From Ampelocalamus luodianensis (Eukaryota > Streptophyta > Magnoliopsida > Poales > Poaceae), in contig JAYEVH010000475.1 in assembly GCA_036346255.1 (NCBI GenBank), forward strand, positions 62,001 to 126,000: a DNA stretch of 64,000 bases. The letters run 5' to 3'. Below are positions 36,771-47,911 of this stretch, piece after piece. The notes under the pieces are model-generated. The model had not been told where the DNA came from. It searched no databases and saw only the letters and a list, made by a program, of their open reading frames with translations. The translations under genes and the position numbers were made by a program. Position 1 is the stretch's first letter. Each line of letters opens with the position of its first letter.

Positions 36771-38005
36771 GCAAGCTGTGTAACACCATTTGATCATATT
36801 GCTCCTATTACTTTTAAAGTCTAATATCTTGATTGCAAAAACTAAGTATGCATGCTTCTTGTGTCAAAGTTAATTTTGTCGAATAGAGGTAGCTAAGCCT
36901 ATTGCATTGTTGCCTTGAAATTGTTCACCATTGCCACTGCTATAGGTTATTATCCTCACTGGTGAATTAGAGCCCGGTGAATGATTTATGGTATTTTTAT
37001 TGTCTTTGCGATTTGATGCTTAGCAATGCTTAGTTACCTAGAGAATTGGGGTTATCGACTTAGTCGATGACCTTGATCACAAAACTTATTATTGCCTATG
37101 ATCTACATCTTGTGCCTTATTTATTTGAGAAAACTAAAACTGAAAACAAAATGATTTGGACTTGGGCACAATGGTAAGATGGTGTGCTTTTGGGTGTGAA
37201 TGGTTGGTGCCCGAGTCAACAGGGACCGAACATCTTGTGTCACGCTATCCAAGCATTTTTGTGCGCTAACCACACTAGAGGGAAATGGGACCTCTCTTGA
37301 CTAAGTACTTTGGGGTGTGTTAATTAATGAGTCACGTGGTGGGTTTCATATGGGGTATATGCAACATGGACATGTTTGTGGGGAGGGGAGCACCCGCCAA
37401 GGCCGGTGTTTCCTACTCTATGTATGGGTCCTTGTGATCCATATTTCGCTGGCAGATTACTAAGGGTTAACCCCCATACGTGCGGCTCTTGATTAGCTCA
37501 ATCCATTCGAAATGTCTCGTAGGACTTAGCCGTGCCGGCATACCTTCGGAAGTGTGCTTCATCTAGTGGCAAAAAGGCGGTCTGAAGTGTGGGTACATTG
37601 GTACACCCCTGCAGGGTTTTGATCTATTCGAATAGCGCGCGCCCTAGGTTATGGACACGTTTGATTAGGTTTTGCAAGAGTTAGACTACAACCTTTAAAT
37701 TAAAACTTGACATGGGTGGTACGAATGGGTAATTCGCACTATTTTTGTGATGGCTATTAGGTTAGTTACCTCCGTGTTGTTGTTATGATATTACTTATTG
37801 TCTTATTGTTATTTATGCAAATAAAATTCAGATTGTTAAACTGCCTTCAACTACTACTTATTGCAAATAAAACTTGCTTTATGCTGAAAATTAACCTTGA
37901 GCCTTCTCCTTTGATTAAAGCCTGCATATAGTAGTATCTAGGTTTGTTACTCGTAAGTCTTATGCAGTACATTTTTTACTCATTTGCTTTGCTTATTTGT
38001 TGTAG
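36771..38005 (+). other. Predicted LTR intron, X-3 outer
   Basis: This 1.24 kb interval runs from GCAAG|GCAAGC to TTATTTGTTGTAG. The acceptor-side hairpin is decayed. The palindrome is perfect (CTATTCGAATAG, 37624-37635). Confidence 0.45.
37588..37656 (+). promoter_or_regulatory. Conserved palindrome block, X-3 outer copy
   Basis: TGTGGGTACATTGGTACACC is followed by CCTGCAGGG, CTATTCGAATAG and GGTTATGGACACG. Both inner palindromes are intact in this copy. Confidence 0.8.
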
Positions 38006-38399
38006 AGGAGGTTGATCCTCAAGGGATCAACTTTGGTGAGTTTTGTCATGTGTGGACGACTAGCTTGGTGGCCCTCGGCCTGCCTTGTGGGTGTATGGCA
38101 AACCGGTTGGCTTTTGTTATAGCCATCTTGTGGCATTTTGCTTCCGCTGTTGATTAACTCTTTTTACTTGTCTTGGCCGGTTGGCCTTCCCTTTGTAATA
38201 ACTATTATGTATGTCTTTTGCTTGTAAAGTAAGCTTCAGTTATATGTGTTGTATGGAATTGATGCAATATTTTGTAAAAGGGTGTGTATACTACAATTCT
38301 GGAAAGTATACATTTTCCCGAGGCACGGTATATTTTGTTTGTGATGCTAGAGTCAATGGAGGACTAAGCATTACAAGCTAAATAAACCGGGGTCTCACA

Positions 38400-38905
38400 G
38401 AGACTATCCACATCCCATTGTGCGTATAGCACCTACACTCACTTCCTGTCGCTCGTCCGAGCATAAAGCATTTTGGGTTCAACCCGGCCAAAGGACCACC
38501 CTAGTCCTGGCACGACAAGTTTTAACAGCAGTGGCGTTGCCACAGTTCCATAGCTCATTAGTAAAGTTTAAACATTAAAGGATCATGAGACCGAGACCAA
38601 CACAAGCTAGAGCAGGACTAAGCATACTACGCGCCCAGGTTGGTATTCAACAATGTCCAACTAAATAACCCATCCTACGGGTGTCCAAGGATACATGTCA
38701 ACATGTTGATCACAATTATTCAAGGGGTCATAAGGGAAAGTGGGTGTTTAACTACTCCCGAAACCACTTTTAAACAACTAGCCATGCAGGTTTATAACGA
38801 TCAATATACTTTTATAAACATAGGTTCAACATGATCAAAGGTCTATGACTTGCCTTCGCTGTAGAGTTGCGGGTCTTCGATGGAGGTCATTGGATCCACG
38901 AACTA
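38400..38905 (-). repeat. LTR Y3, segment 2
   Basis: The inverted Y sequence continues after X-3. The donor-like site GAAG|GCAAGT lies on the minus strand at 38854/38853, so X-3 lies inside the predicted Y3 intron. The upstream part of the Y3 LTR is not found to the right, where fragment Z' begins. Confidence 0.65.
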
Positions 38906-39068
38906 TGGGACCTCGAAATCGAAATCGTTTCAAGTTAATAGAGTATACCAGAGGCATGACTCTTAACAGGAGACGAGCCCGATTTCAGCTTCCCTGGACA
39001 TGTGTCTCACATTAGTTCCCAAGATCAAAGACTAATGTGCACATATCCAGAACAACATGGTACACAGT
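38906..39068 (-). repeat. LTR fragment Z'
   Basis: About 160 bp align with the first ~170 bp of Z at 39961: a TGGGACCTCG start, TTCAAGTTA, GGAGACGAGCCCGA, TGTCTCA and GTTCCCAAGATCA. It is the 3' end of a minus-strand LTR, cut by the hAT-like sequence. Confidence 0.55.
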
Positions 39069-39500
39069 TAGGAGTGAAAACGGATTGAATACGGATGGAT
39101 AATGGCTCTGCCATATTTGTTTTCATATTTTTTTTCGGATGCGGATACGAATACGGAGCGAATACGAATCGAAACGAATATGGTCACAGATATTTTTTCG
39201 GAATATGAAAACCCCTTAAATTGCATGCCATAAATTAACAAAAACATATAACTAGTTTGTTTGATGCAAATATTCATGAATTGTTCATATTTTCAGCAAC
39301 CACACATAACATTAGCACTAACAAGGTGCATTAATTAGTTCATCACAAACATAACACTTAGTTTACGACATTTAGCTCATAAACCATAACTCACAAGTCA
39401 ACATACATAAAACTTAGTTCATCACATACATAAAACTCAGTTCACACTTAGCTCATCACACCTAGTTCATTCATAACATACATAGTTCAATAATGCCAAG
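39069..39500. mobile_element. hAT-like fragment
   Basis: It begins TAGGAGTGAAAACGG and continues with repeated GGAT/GAATACGG words, the style of Ac/hAT-type plant transposon termini. The opposite end was not found and no transposase is visible. The body has GTTCATCACA-rich short repeats (39340-39470). Confidence 0.4.
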
Positions 39501-39809
39501 AATCCAAGATATTATGTCTTAACCATTTAACCCAACTCGCTAGATTATTTGTCCAATATATACAGGTTTGTTACACTGCACTCACTTTTTATTACCTAAA
39601 TTTATGATATCTTATCTTATTTTATTTTATTAAGCACCAGACTGATTTATGACTGCTATCCTGAAGCGACCTAATTAAATCTGTTTGGTCGAGTAATTTA
39701 CACAGCACCACACTTATTTATTTTACTACTAGCCTCTATTGCTACAAATATCATTTAGATTCACTAGAAATTAAACAGTTTTCCTAATGGCCCCGACGCC
39801 ACCTGCGCC
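39501..39809. other. Unassigned AT-rich stretch
   Basis: About 310 bp of AT-rich sequence, including TTATTTTATTTTATT. I see no gene or element border. Confidence 0.3.
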
Positions 39810-39895
39810 TAGAGCTGGGCATTGTGCCGGCACGACACAGGCCCACCGTGCTTCGGGCCGCGTCGTGCCGTGACGGCTCAGCCCGGCCACCCTTC
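39810..39895. mobile_element. Second hAT-like terminus
   Basis: AGAGCTGGGCATTGTGCCGG is followed by GC-rich GGCCCACCGTGCTTCGGGCC, typical of ends of grass hAT elements that encode strings of GGCC/GTGCC. Only one end is seen. Confidence 0.35.
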
Positions 39896-39960
39896 CCTAA
39901 TGGTCATTTTTATACGGTTAAATCTATTGTTATTAATTTTTACTAGAATTTATCTATATG

Positions 39961-42230
39961 TGTGAGGCCTCCCGGGATCGGATCCGTTCCAAGTTACGTG
40001 GTTATGCCGGAAGCGCAACACTTAACGAGAGACGAGAACGATCCCGAGTGCTCAGATATGCGTCTCATGTTAGCTCCCAAGGATCAGTGGCTAACATGCG
40101 CCTATCCTAGTACACAACATTGCAATCACATCCATACACAATGTACAAGAATAATAGAAACAATTACAACATCATTTAAATAGAACCTTAAAGTACAAGA
40201 TTACATAAGAGGGTCGATCGGCCAAATCTAATTAATACAAATAAATCGCAGCAGAAGATTAACTTAAATAAAGAGGGAATAACCGAGTTGGCATGCCCAC
40301 AATGCCACAAGCAACCAACTGGAGTTAAAGCCGTTGCGCCTGTCGTCTTTACCTGATCAAATAGACACTTTTCAAGTACAAAGTTGTACTCGCAAGACTT
40401 TTCAAGAAAAATAAAGATGCATGTAACTATCAAAGGAAGGCTACTACACTAGTCAATTTTCAGCATAAAGAAGGGTTTGCATATAGATAAACATTATAGA
40501 TTCAAACTTGCCATTTGTAAAAACATTTAGAAAACATTTTGTAACAGTAAGTAATGATCAACAATGGTATAATCTCCAAATATAATCAACACACGAACAT
40601 CTCATCCGTGGCACAATCCATTCCTCAACAAAAATTAATGCGCGAACTGCGCGTTCATGATAACATTTCAGTTCCGAACAAACTAACATAAAGACGAAAC
40701 ATTACCAACCATAACCCAAACTTAAGTTCCCAAAAGCTAACTGTGCCTGCTTTCCCACAAGTGATGTCCATAACCTAGGACGAGGCTATTCGAATAGATT
40801 TAGTTACTCTACAGAGTTGTACAGCTTTACCCACACGATATGCAATCCTCATAATGTCGGCCAATGCACTCTTCCATAGGAGTGTGACTGAGGTAGCATA
40901 ACGAGGCCGTTACAATATCATGTCCTAACTATCAAACCACCCGAGGAACAAAAACCCCATGGGAGTCTGAAAAGCCTCCTAACCACAGGTGAACTTCGTT
41001 GCGTAAGTAACTCCCTTTTAAACAAGAGACCCTTAAGAGAAAGTAAGGCGAGACTTAACATGCCCCCGCCAGATTGAAAAGAGAACAATTAAAAATAACA
41101 ATAACAATTGTCAATCTGATTGTGCTCTGATAGCTAACACATAGCAAATTAGTTAGCCAAGCCTTCGCCATTATCCCGGCGTGTGGTTGCACATAATACT
41201 TGATTCATCACACCACAGACCGGTCCTTAAACACTCAGACGGGGCTACACAATTCCATAACAACAAACAACAACCATAATTCATCATCACCCTACACCCG
41301 TCCAAGTTAAGAACATAAAACCCATGCCCAACATGTCCACAAACCCCATATGCGAAGATCTGGATATATCCCTCAAATCCATTATAATCCAATCCATAAA
41401 ATCCTCAAATTTCAATAAGATTCAATTAATCCACCGGCCGATGGACTAGCTCCATCAACCGCTCGACTACAACTACTAGCATGGCTAAGCAAATGTTCTA
41501 CAAATTAGTAAACAAACCCATATAACATATATCCTTAATCATTCAAGGTAAAAGGGTAATCAACATTGAAAGGAGGGCCAAGGCAACAATTATGAATTTA
41601 ACTACTTCTACCCATGAACATATTTTTCAAAATAGCATGCAATTGCGATAATAAAACTCACACAAAACTTTTAAAAACCACTGGGAGCAATATGATCAAG
41701 AGGAGGGTGCTCGCACCTTTGCCAGTATCACTTGTTCAATCTCAGGTTACTCACATATTGATCTCACAAATATAACGGTATCATCGAAAACCTAATCGAA
41801 AGACGATATTGCAATAAATATCAAATAAATCAAAAATTCAAAATACTCCAAAATGCATGAAATTTACTCAATGGGTAGGTCATGTTTTTATATGAATTTA
41901 GGTTAAAGAATTATTCCATTTGGATTTAGTATGTGAAAGTTATGGTGATTTGAATCTCAGATTTCTAGAAAATTCAAATTTAAATAGAAGCTATTATTGT
42001 TCATCTTAATTAAATTCTTTGGTGAAAATTTGCATAACAGTGGTGGGGATAAGGATTGCATGGTTGGAAATATAATAAAAAGTTATGTTCAATAAAAATT
42101 GAATCACCCCATTTGGAGTTCGAATGAATTTTCTATGAAATTTTGAAGTTAATTCAATTTCTAGTGTAAAAATAATTTTTTTTTCTGAATTTTTTTAATG
42201 CATCTAATACTTTTATACTCATTCTAACCT
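39961..42230 (-). repeat. LTR Z (minus), right border uncertain
   Basis: It begins (plus strand) TGTGAGGCCTCCCGGG, that is, it ends ...GGAGGCCTCACA on the minus strand. It contains an AG acceptor-like TTTGATCAG (40353), a hairpin AGTACAA/TTGTACT (40375-40390), the palindrome block (40766-40835) and a donor-like CAAAG|GTGCG (41717/41716), where GT replaces the GC of other LTRs. A/T-rich exon-like sequence follows to about 42230. No primer site lies to its left, so it is a solo or truncated LTR. Confidence 0.6.
40766..40835 (-). promoter_or_regulatory. Conserved palindrome block, Z copy
   Basis: GTCCATAACCTAGGACGAGG is followed by a perfect CTATTCGAATAG (40786-40797), CTCTACAGAG and GCTTTACCCACAC. 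Confidence 0.8.
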
Positions 42231-43250
42231 AGCCTCTACCATTACAAATGGGACCTACATATTTTCTTTTCTTTTCTATTTAATTCCTCAAGGAAAACAT
42301 CTACCGACAAATCTAATCTTCTCATAATCATTTACTTAACCGATTCTTCGGTGTTGAATCCAATCACATACATAACACTTTCCGATCATATTCTCATATC
42401 TTGACCTAAATCCCGTACTAACCTCCACTATGGCAAAATCAAGGTAGTCAATCCAACAAATAACTCCCGAACTCATGAACTTCCATCTATACAATCCATC
42501 CGATAAATGTACTAAATCCACCAAGTTATGGGCATGACTATAATCAAATCCATCAATTGTTCTTTGCTAGACTAATTAAGCTAATACTAACTACTAGCTC
42601 TACTAGTCTAACTTCGGTAAGTCATAATCGCATACACTCAATTTTCCACCGATCGAGGTTTAATTGAGTAACCAACACCTAATGACCTTTACAATTTAAT
42701 AACACATCCAACATCTAATTGCTCACTAATCGATCAACTCATATCCATACCACGGAACTTAGTCATGAACGAACCCTACCAATCCAATCACATATGTGCA
42801 TCTACGATCATTTAACAATCCTTTATCTGCTAATCTAATAGAGGGCACAATTCCATCAACCTGACACATAGGCTTACCTAATAATTACACAACAATCCAA
42901 ATATTTATCCGGAATTGAATAATCCATTCTTTCTTCTCCCAATTCTAGCATATAAGACTCGCATAGCTATTACTTAAGACATCCCATCAATTAACTCATG
43001 ATTAATTAAATCACCCGATTCAACCTCCATACCTCCATATATATCATCACAAGAGCTATCCATCATGTAATAATTCATAAAATCCTTATGCGTCCTAACT
43101 CCAAAGATTACTAATCCAACGTGAGGGAAAACCCCCAATTAGTTTATCATCTAAGATCACCACAATTTTGCATGCGACTCCAAAATAATATCATCCAATC
43201 AATTGATCCAATGTATAATTAATTTAGCATCCATTGACAAAAACACCTAA
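42231..43250. other. Unassigned C-rich, G-poor stretch
   Basis: About 1 kb has the same strand bias as the internal region of element A (plus strand rich in C and A, poor in G) but I could not align it to A. It could be the U3 of Z or part of another LARD-like interior. Element D inserted at its right edge, after CCTAA. Confidence 0.3.
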
Positions 43251-43445
43251 TGTAACATCCCCAATTTTATGAATAGTAATAAAATGTTTTATAAACAGTA
43301 ATAATGTACTGTTCATAACAGTAATAAGATGCTATTCATGGCATCACTATTCATATTTACAGATTGGGCATTATGTTGCAAATAAAAACTTCCCTTTCCT
43401 GGCTAAAATCCAAAACCCATTTGAAGTTTTAAAGGGAATACAAGT
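43251..43445 (+). repeat. Element D 5' LTR, segment 1
   Basis: It begins TGTAACATCCCC and carries several inverted ACTGTTCAT/AACAGTAAT words (43270-43365). It ends with the B target CAAGT (43441-43445). The 3' LTR copy at 62495-62690 shows the uninterrupted sequence across the B site. Confidence 0.85.
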
Positions 43446-44612
43446 TGTAATATCCCGTTTGTCGTTAGTGGATGTAATAAAAAAATTAGAGAGGGAATTA
43501 AGATAATTAAAAGAGAAAAAAAATCAGAAATTGAGAGAGAAATGGGCCACGCAGCCCATAGTCAAGTGGAGGAAAAACTAGCTTAGTGGCCCATGGCCCA
43601 TGAGGAAACCAGAAACCAACTAAAGAAGGAGGGGAAACCCTAGGGTGCTACAGCACTGCACCACACTGTAGCAACCCATCTCCTCCATGGTGGTGCCCCT
43701 CTCCTCCGATGCCTCTTCATTGTGGTGGCCGGCCAAAAAAAAGGAAGAAGAAGGAAGAAAGGAGAAGGGAAGAAGAGAGGGAAGGGGAAGATTCACGGAT
43801 TGCATCGCGGTCTACAGCGGTTCGTCAAGGGTAACCCCGGTTTGCCCCCGAATAGAAGCATATTTGATTGTTGTAGCAATGTCGGTATTTCTGTCTCCTC
43901 AGGACAGATCGCGTTAGACAGACGTTTTGATATAGTTAAGTACGGATTCGGTCTTGGGCTTCTCCTAGAGAGTTGTAGAAGACGTCAATAGCTTTTGATG
44001 AAGTGCTAGATCGTATTATTTGGACCTCTGTAGCAAAAGTTATGAATTTTTTAGTGCGATTGTTCTGCGAATCTGTCAGTATTCTGACAGGTTTTAGTAA
44101 TCTGACCGTAGAGATCAGTTAAAAGGAGAATTAGAGGATCTCAGTATAACGAAAGTTGTAGATAATTGTTGTAGCTTTCAGGGAAGCCCAAGAACGCGAC
44201 ATTTGGACAAACGAGCTGAATGTTACGTTAGTTTTAGTGCTCTGTCCAGAAAGGGTGACGTGAAATCGATGTTTTGTTAATCAGCTTAAAAATAATTTTA
44301 GATGGCCGAATCAGGGAGGCTCACCAACTAGGTTTAGTTGGGAAATTTGATTACCTTTCAATGAAGTCCAAGAACACCTAATTTGGACCAATGTACGGAA
44401 AGATATGAATTTTAGAACTTGACTGTTCACAGAGGGCATTTCAGTACTTAAGAAAGCGGAGTCGGGATCGCGTTGCAATTTGCTACTTGATGAGTTCGCT
44501 TATTTAATTCATGTTTTTTGTTACTATGGTCTTAGTTTATATTCATAATGTATTAGGTGGGGATTGGTACCGAGGCAGCACCGCTTCACGTTCTCCATTC
44601 GCACGGGTTAAG

Positions 44613-45174
44613 GCAAGTGCATTGTTTGATTCGTGGTTGCGATTGATTGGTGTTTGTGTGCTTTTTCGATATGTGATAGTATAGTGAGATTGATGGCATG
44701 ATGTTGGTTTAAGATTGGTGGATGCTCCAAATATGTTTATGCTCTGTTGTGGTATGATGTTATCGCTTTGTGGTAAATTGATGATGATTAAATGATGAGC
44801 ATGTGCATATTGAGATAATGTTGAGGCTCAGTCACGTGGTGACCAAGTATATTTCCTTTGAGATCCCCGTCATGAATGTGATCGGCCGAGATCCCCACAC
44901 TCGTGGAGTGTGGGCATGAGGTCCCCAATACTTATGAGTATTGGGCATTTGGTCCTCGTATGCATGCGCATGTGCATGGGTATGCTTGACGGTTGCATAC
45001 TTTGCATTACCGGTGTAATGCACAAAGAAAGATAAAGAGAAAGGACCCTTGAGCATTGCATTTGCATATGAGATGTTGTATTGTTGATCTCCTTTACATG
45101 GATGCTGATGTTATAGTTTCTTTATGTACTTGCTTGAGTCTGTGGACTCACTCTTGCTTTTATTGTTGTTTTAG
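44613..45174 (+). other. Predicted LTR intron, B 5' LTR
   Basis: This 562-bp interval runs from AAG|GCAAGT to a long T-rich tract ending TTTTAG, with CTTGAGTC/GACTCA hairpin (45135-45150) just upstream. The 3' LTR has the same at 49072-49637. The T-rich tract here is the most convincing acceptor in the window. Confidence 0.5.
44894..45022 (+). repeat. Array of short hairpins in B 5' LTR
   Basis: The stems are CCCACACT/AGTGTGGG (44894-44914), CCCAATACT/AGTATTGGG (44924-44945), an ATGCATGCGCATGTGCAT-type self-complementary stretch (about 44961-44979) and TGCATTAC/GTAATGCA (45003-45022). A GTCAC/GTGAC hairpin lies upstream near 44831. Spacers carry GAGGTCC or TTGGTCC. The 3' LTR repeats this at 49355-49486. 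Confidence 0.8.
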
Positions 45175-45565
45175 GTACTGAGCCAAGAACGACATGCATG
45201 GGGAAGTAGTTTGCTAGTCACACACTTGCCACATGAACTAAATAAAGATGAATGATCTTCAGAACGTAATTGTTTTAGTAATTGGGCGAGATGCCCAAAG
45301 ATTTATTATGTTTCGTCTCATGCAATGGATTAAATGTAATAATGATGAGTAGTAGAAATTCATATCTCTCTAGTTATGTTAGATACTTAGCATGTCTTTG
45401 ATTATCTTTTGATGTCTTTGGAAGAAGGTTTTAGTTAATATTTGAATTGTCTGTGTGTTGGAACCTTCGTGTAATTAACTTTACAAGGGAGGTTCTGCCG
45501 AAATTTATTAAGATTGTCTAGTTTGGAATTATTAGAGTTTGTTTAGTAGCATTCCAGGCTCATGT

Positions 45566-47911
45566 AATCCGCAACTTACTTGTTGTCTCAGCTTAAGAGT
45601 TTCTTGGGTTTGCATAGCAATGTTTTACTATGAGTTATGGAGATGGAAAATTTCTTCTTGTGGGACTTTTGCCTTCTCATTGTGGATTCGCATTCTGCTT
45701 TTTACGAGATTATTTCTATTTGACTATTTCTCTTGGTCTCGTGCTCACTTCGAGGAGCCATGATTTCTTATGCGTCGAACTTTAAATCTGTTTATTTCTT
45801 CCTTTTGAATAAGGAAGTAACCAAATTGTGTTGCCAAGTGTTATAAAGAGTAGCATGGTGATTGGTTGGAGGTGGTCAAGTATTTGGAATTGTTGATATT
45901 TTGGGAACCAATCTATTTGAAGAGCAAGATAATGTGAATTGGTTTGACTTACAACACCGGAGAGAATTCTACTTAAATGGAAAGTTTATCGATGAGATAA
46001 AAGTGATTAGTGTTACAACTAGTGGAACCTATGGCGAATTATGATCCAAGAACCTTTGTCCATGTTGAAATATTGGGACTATTGAAATTATGGACTTTTG
46101 ATAAACTTATTAGAGTATCACAATTGGGTACTTAGTATGATTGTGCGGAAGAGTTGTGGTGGTGAAGTTTAATAAGAGTCGCGGTGTGGAGGAACCTAAG
46201 TGTCATGCTAATTAGAGGATAGCAGGAATTGTTGAGCTATTGTCACGTATGACTCGGCCTCGATAAGTGACCTTATGAGAGTTAAATTATCTTCGAGGAT
46301 ATCTTGGTCAAAGAAGATATTTATTTATTGACATTAGTGATTGGGTATGTTTGAATCTTAGTCATATAGTGAGGTATGACGAATGGGTATATTGTGGTCG
46401 TGTAGTTGAATTTTGATTAGTGTGGTTTAGTGAAGGTCCAAGATTGGTGACATGAAACGCCTTGAGCGGTTACTTGATTAGTGAGGAACGTGGATGTTAA
46501 TGATTGAGGTTATTGTTGAGCTATGTAAAATTTTAGTAAATGAATTGGAAGATTTCCTATCAATCATACCAGAAATTCATTGTAGGAGACTTCGAGGTTG
46601 ATTTTAGGCTTTGCATTCTCATGTTAGAACCTTGGATGCCAATGATTATGTGTAGAGATGGTAGAATAAGAGTGGATTCCGAGTAGTGGGATGATTATTG
46701 ATAGTATCCTTTGAGGCTAGTATATGAGAGTGTGTGATGTGAATTTCAAATTGCTCATCCTTAACGGATTAAGGGATGTGATGGTGGGTGAAATCTATTG
46801 AGTTGTGTTCGAAATTATTTTGACAAGTAATTCATTCGGTGGGGAAGTTGGCTAGAGTACGATATTGTGGATTGGAAGAGTCTACCTGTATAATTGTGGA
46901 TTTTGTGTTCGGTAGAGCATAGGTTTGGGATTGCCAATTTAAGAGAAATGAGTTAATGCGTTATGCGATGATTTGGGATCCTATGGTTTAAGAGAAACTT
47001 GATTTCTTAAAAGAAAGATTGTGGTAAAGGGTGTGGTCTTGGATAGTGAGATGTTTTCTTAGTTCTTACTTGAACTATGTGGTTATGACGGATGTCAATT
47101 ACAAATTGAGTTGGTTCTTGTCGGTATGTGTTATTCCTTCCAGTTAAGAAAAAATAGGTTAATATGGTTTTTTCGAGTGATTTCGTTTTTGGCTTGTGTG
47201 GCATTTATTTCTAAACTACCTATTTCAAAAGTGGAAAAAAAAATTTCATGGTAAATCCATTGATTTTGGATTGGGCTCTTCTAAGGGAAGATGGCTTTGA
47301 GTTGGATGCATTTTGACTCCTTTGTTCTCAATTGAGTTCTTCGGATAAGTGAGTTGGTAGGCGAGTTCTTTGTGCGTCCCTTGGTAAAGGAGATGCCGCT
47401 GCATAGGTAAGGTGATCGACGAGAGTTGGAACAAGAGTTCTATGTGTTTTGTGTAGACGGTGTACTTGCATCGAAAGGAAGTTTAACCAAAGGTGTGTTG
47501 GATAGATTCTGTCACGGGAATTTGTAGATTGGCGTATCACTAGGACCGTCTCGAGTACTTGCGCGAGTACGCAATGTCTTGTGTTTTTGGTCTTTGAGAG
47601 AGCACATGAGAGGTCCGAGCTTGAGATTTTGTTAGAGCTGTTGGCTAAGAAGTAAGACCTTACCTTTGAGTCCCGTGTGTTGAGTGTACTGTAAGGTCGA
47701 GACTAGTGTTGAGGTGAAAGACGTGATATCCGTCAAGGTGATATGATCTCATAAGCCCAAGAGAAGCGACTTGTGAATTGCGGTCTCGCATGTGCGAGCA
47801 AGATGCTGAGTGGTTCACGTTGGGTATACGTTAAAGATTGTTGATTTCAGTTCCTTTCAAGTAGATTGGTGAAAGTAGAATTCGGGGTCGAATTCTTTTT
47901 AAGGGGTAGAA
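45566..47911 (+). mobile_element. Element B internal region, non-coding
   Basis: This 2.35 kb is G/T-rich and C-poor on the plus strand, the mirror image of A's interior, as expected for the same sense strand. There are no recognisable protein motifs and all frames are under ~80 codons. It shares blocks with A. It ends with GGGGTCGAATTC and the purine tract. Confidence 0.65.
47899..47911 (+). other. Polypurine tract of element B
   Basis: TTAAGGGGTAGAA lies directly before the 3' LTR start TGTAATATCCC at 47912. It parallels the tract of element A. Confidence 0.8.

Larger units (their letters stand above)
28562..38399 (+). mobile_element. Solo LTR X-3 outer, interrupted by X-3 inner
   Basis: An X-family LTR on the plus strand starts TGTAATAGCCC and ends ...GGGGTCTCACA. 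It has a perfect 5-bp duplication GAGAC (28557-28561 and 38400-38404). Its own sequence is 28562-29820 plus 34476-38399, about 5.2 kb. Sense-order features are a TATAAA box (29760-29765), palindromic words CCGTTGGATxxATCCAACGG (35575-35960), AAG|GCAAGC (36770/36771), the palindrome block (37588-37656), CTTATGCAGTAC and TTTGTTGTAG (38005). No internal domain is present. The related Y1 sequence (near 9880) shows the empty site. Confidence 0.85.
43446..45565 (+). repeat. Element B 5' LTR (3' end deleted)
   Basis: It starts TGTAATATCCCG. It aligns to 47912-50018 with few substitutions and small indels. It carries the donor-like TTAAG|GCAAGT at 44612/44613, the hairpin array 44894-45022 and TTGTTGTTTTAG at 45174. 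Confidence 0.85.

Noticed and set aside
39069..39895. A single complete hAT transposon spanning both hAT-like ends
   Set aside because: The two termini differ in sequence type and orientation and no 8-bp duplication was found, so they are treated as separate fragments.
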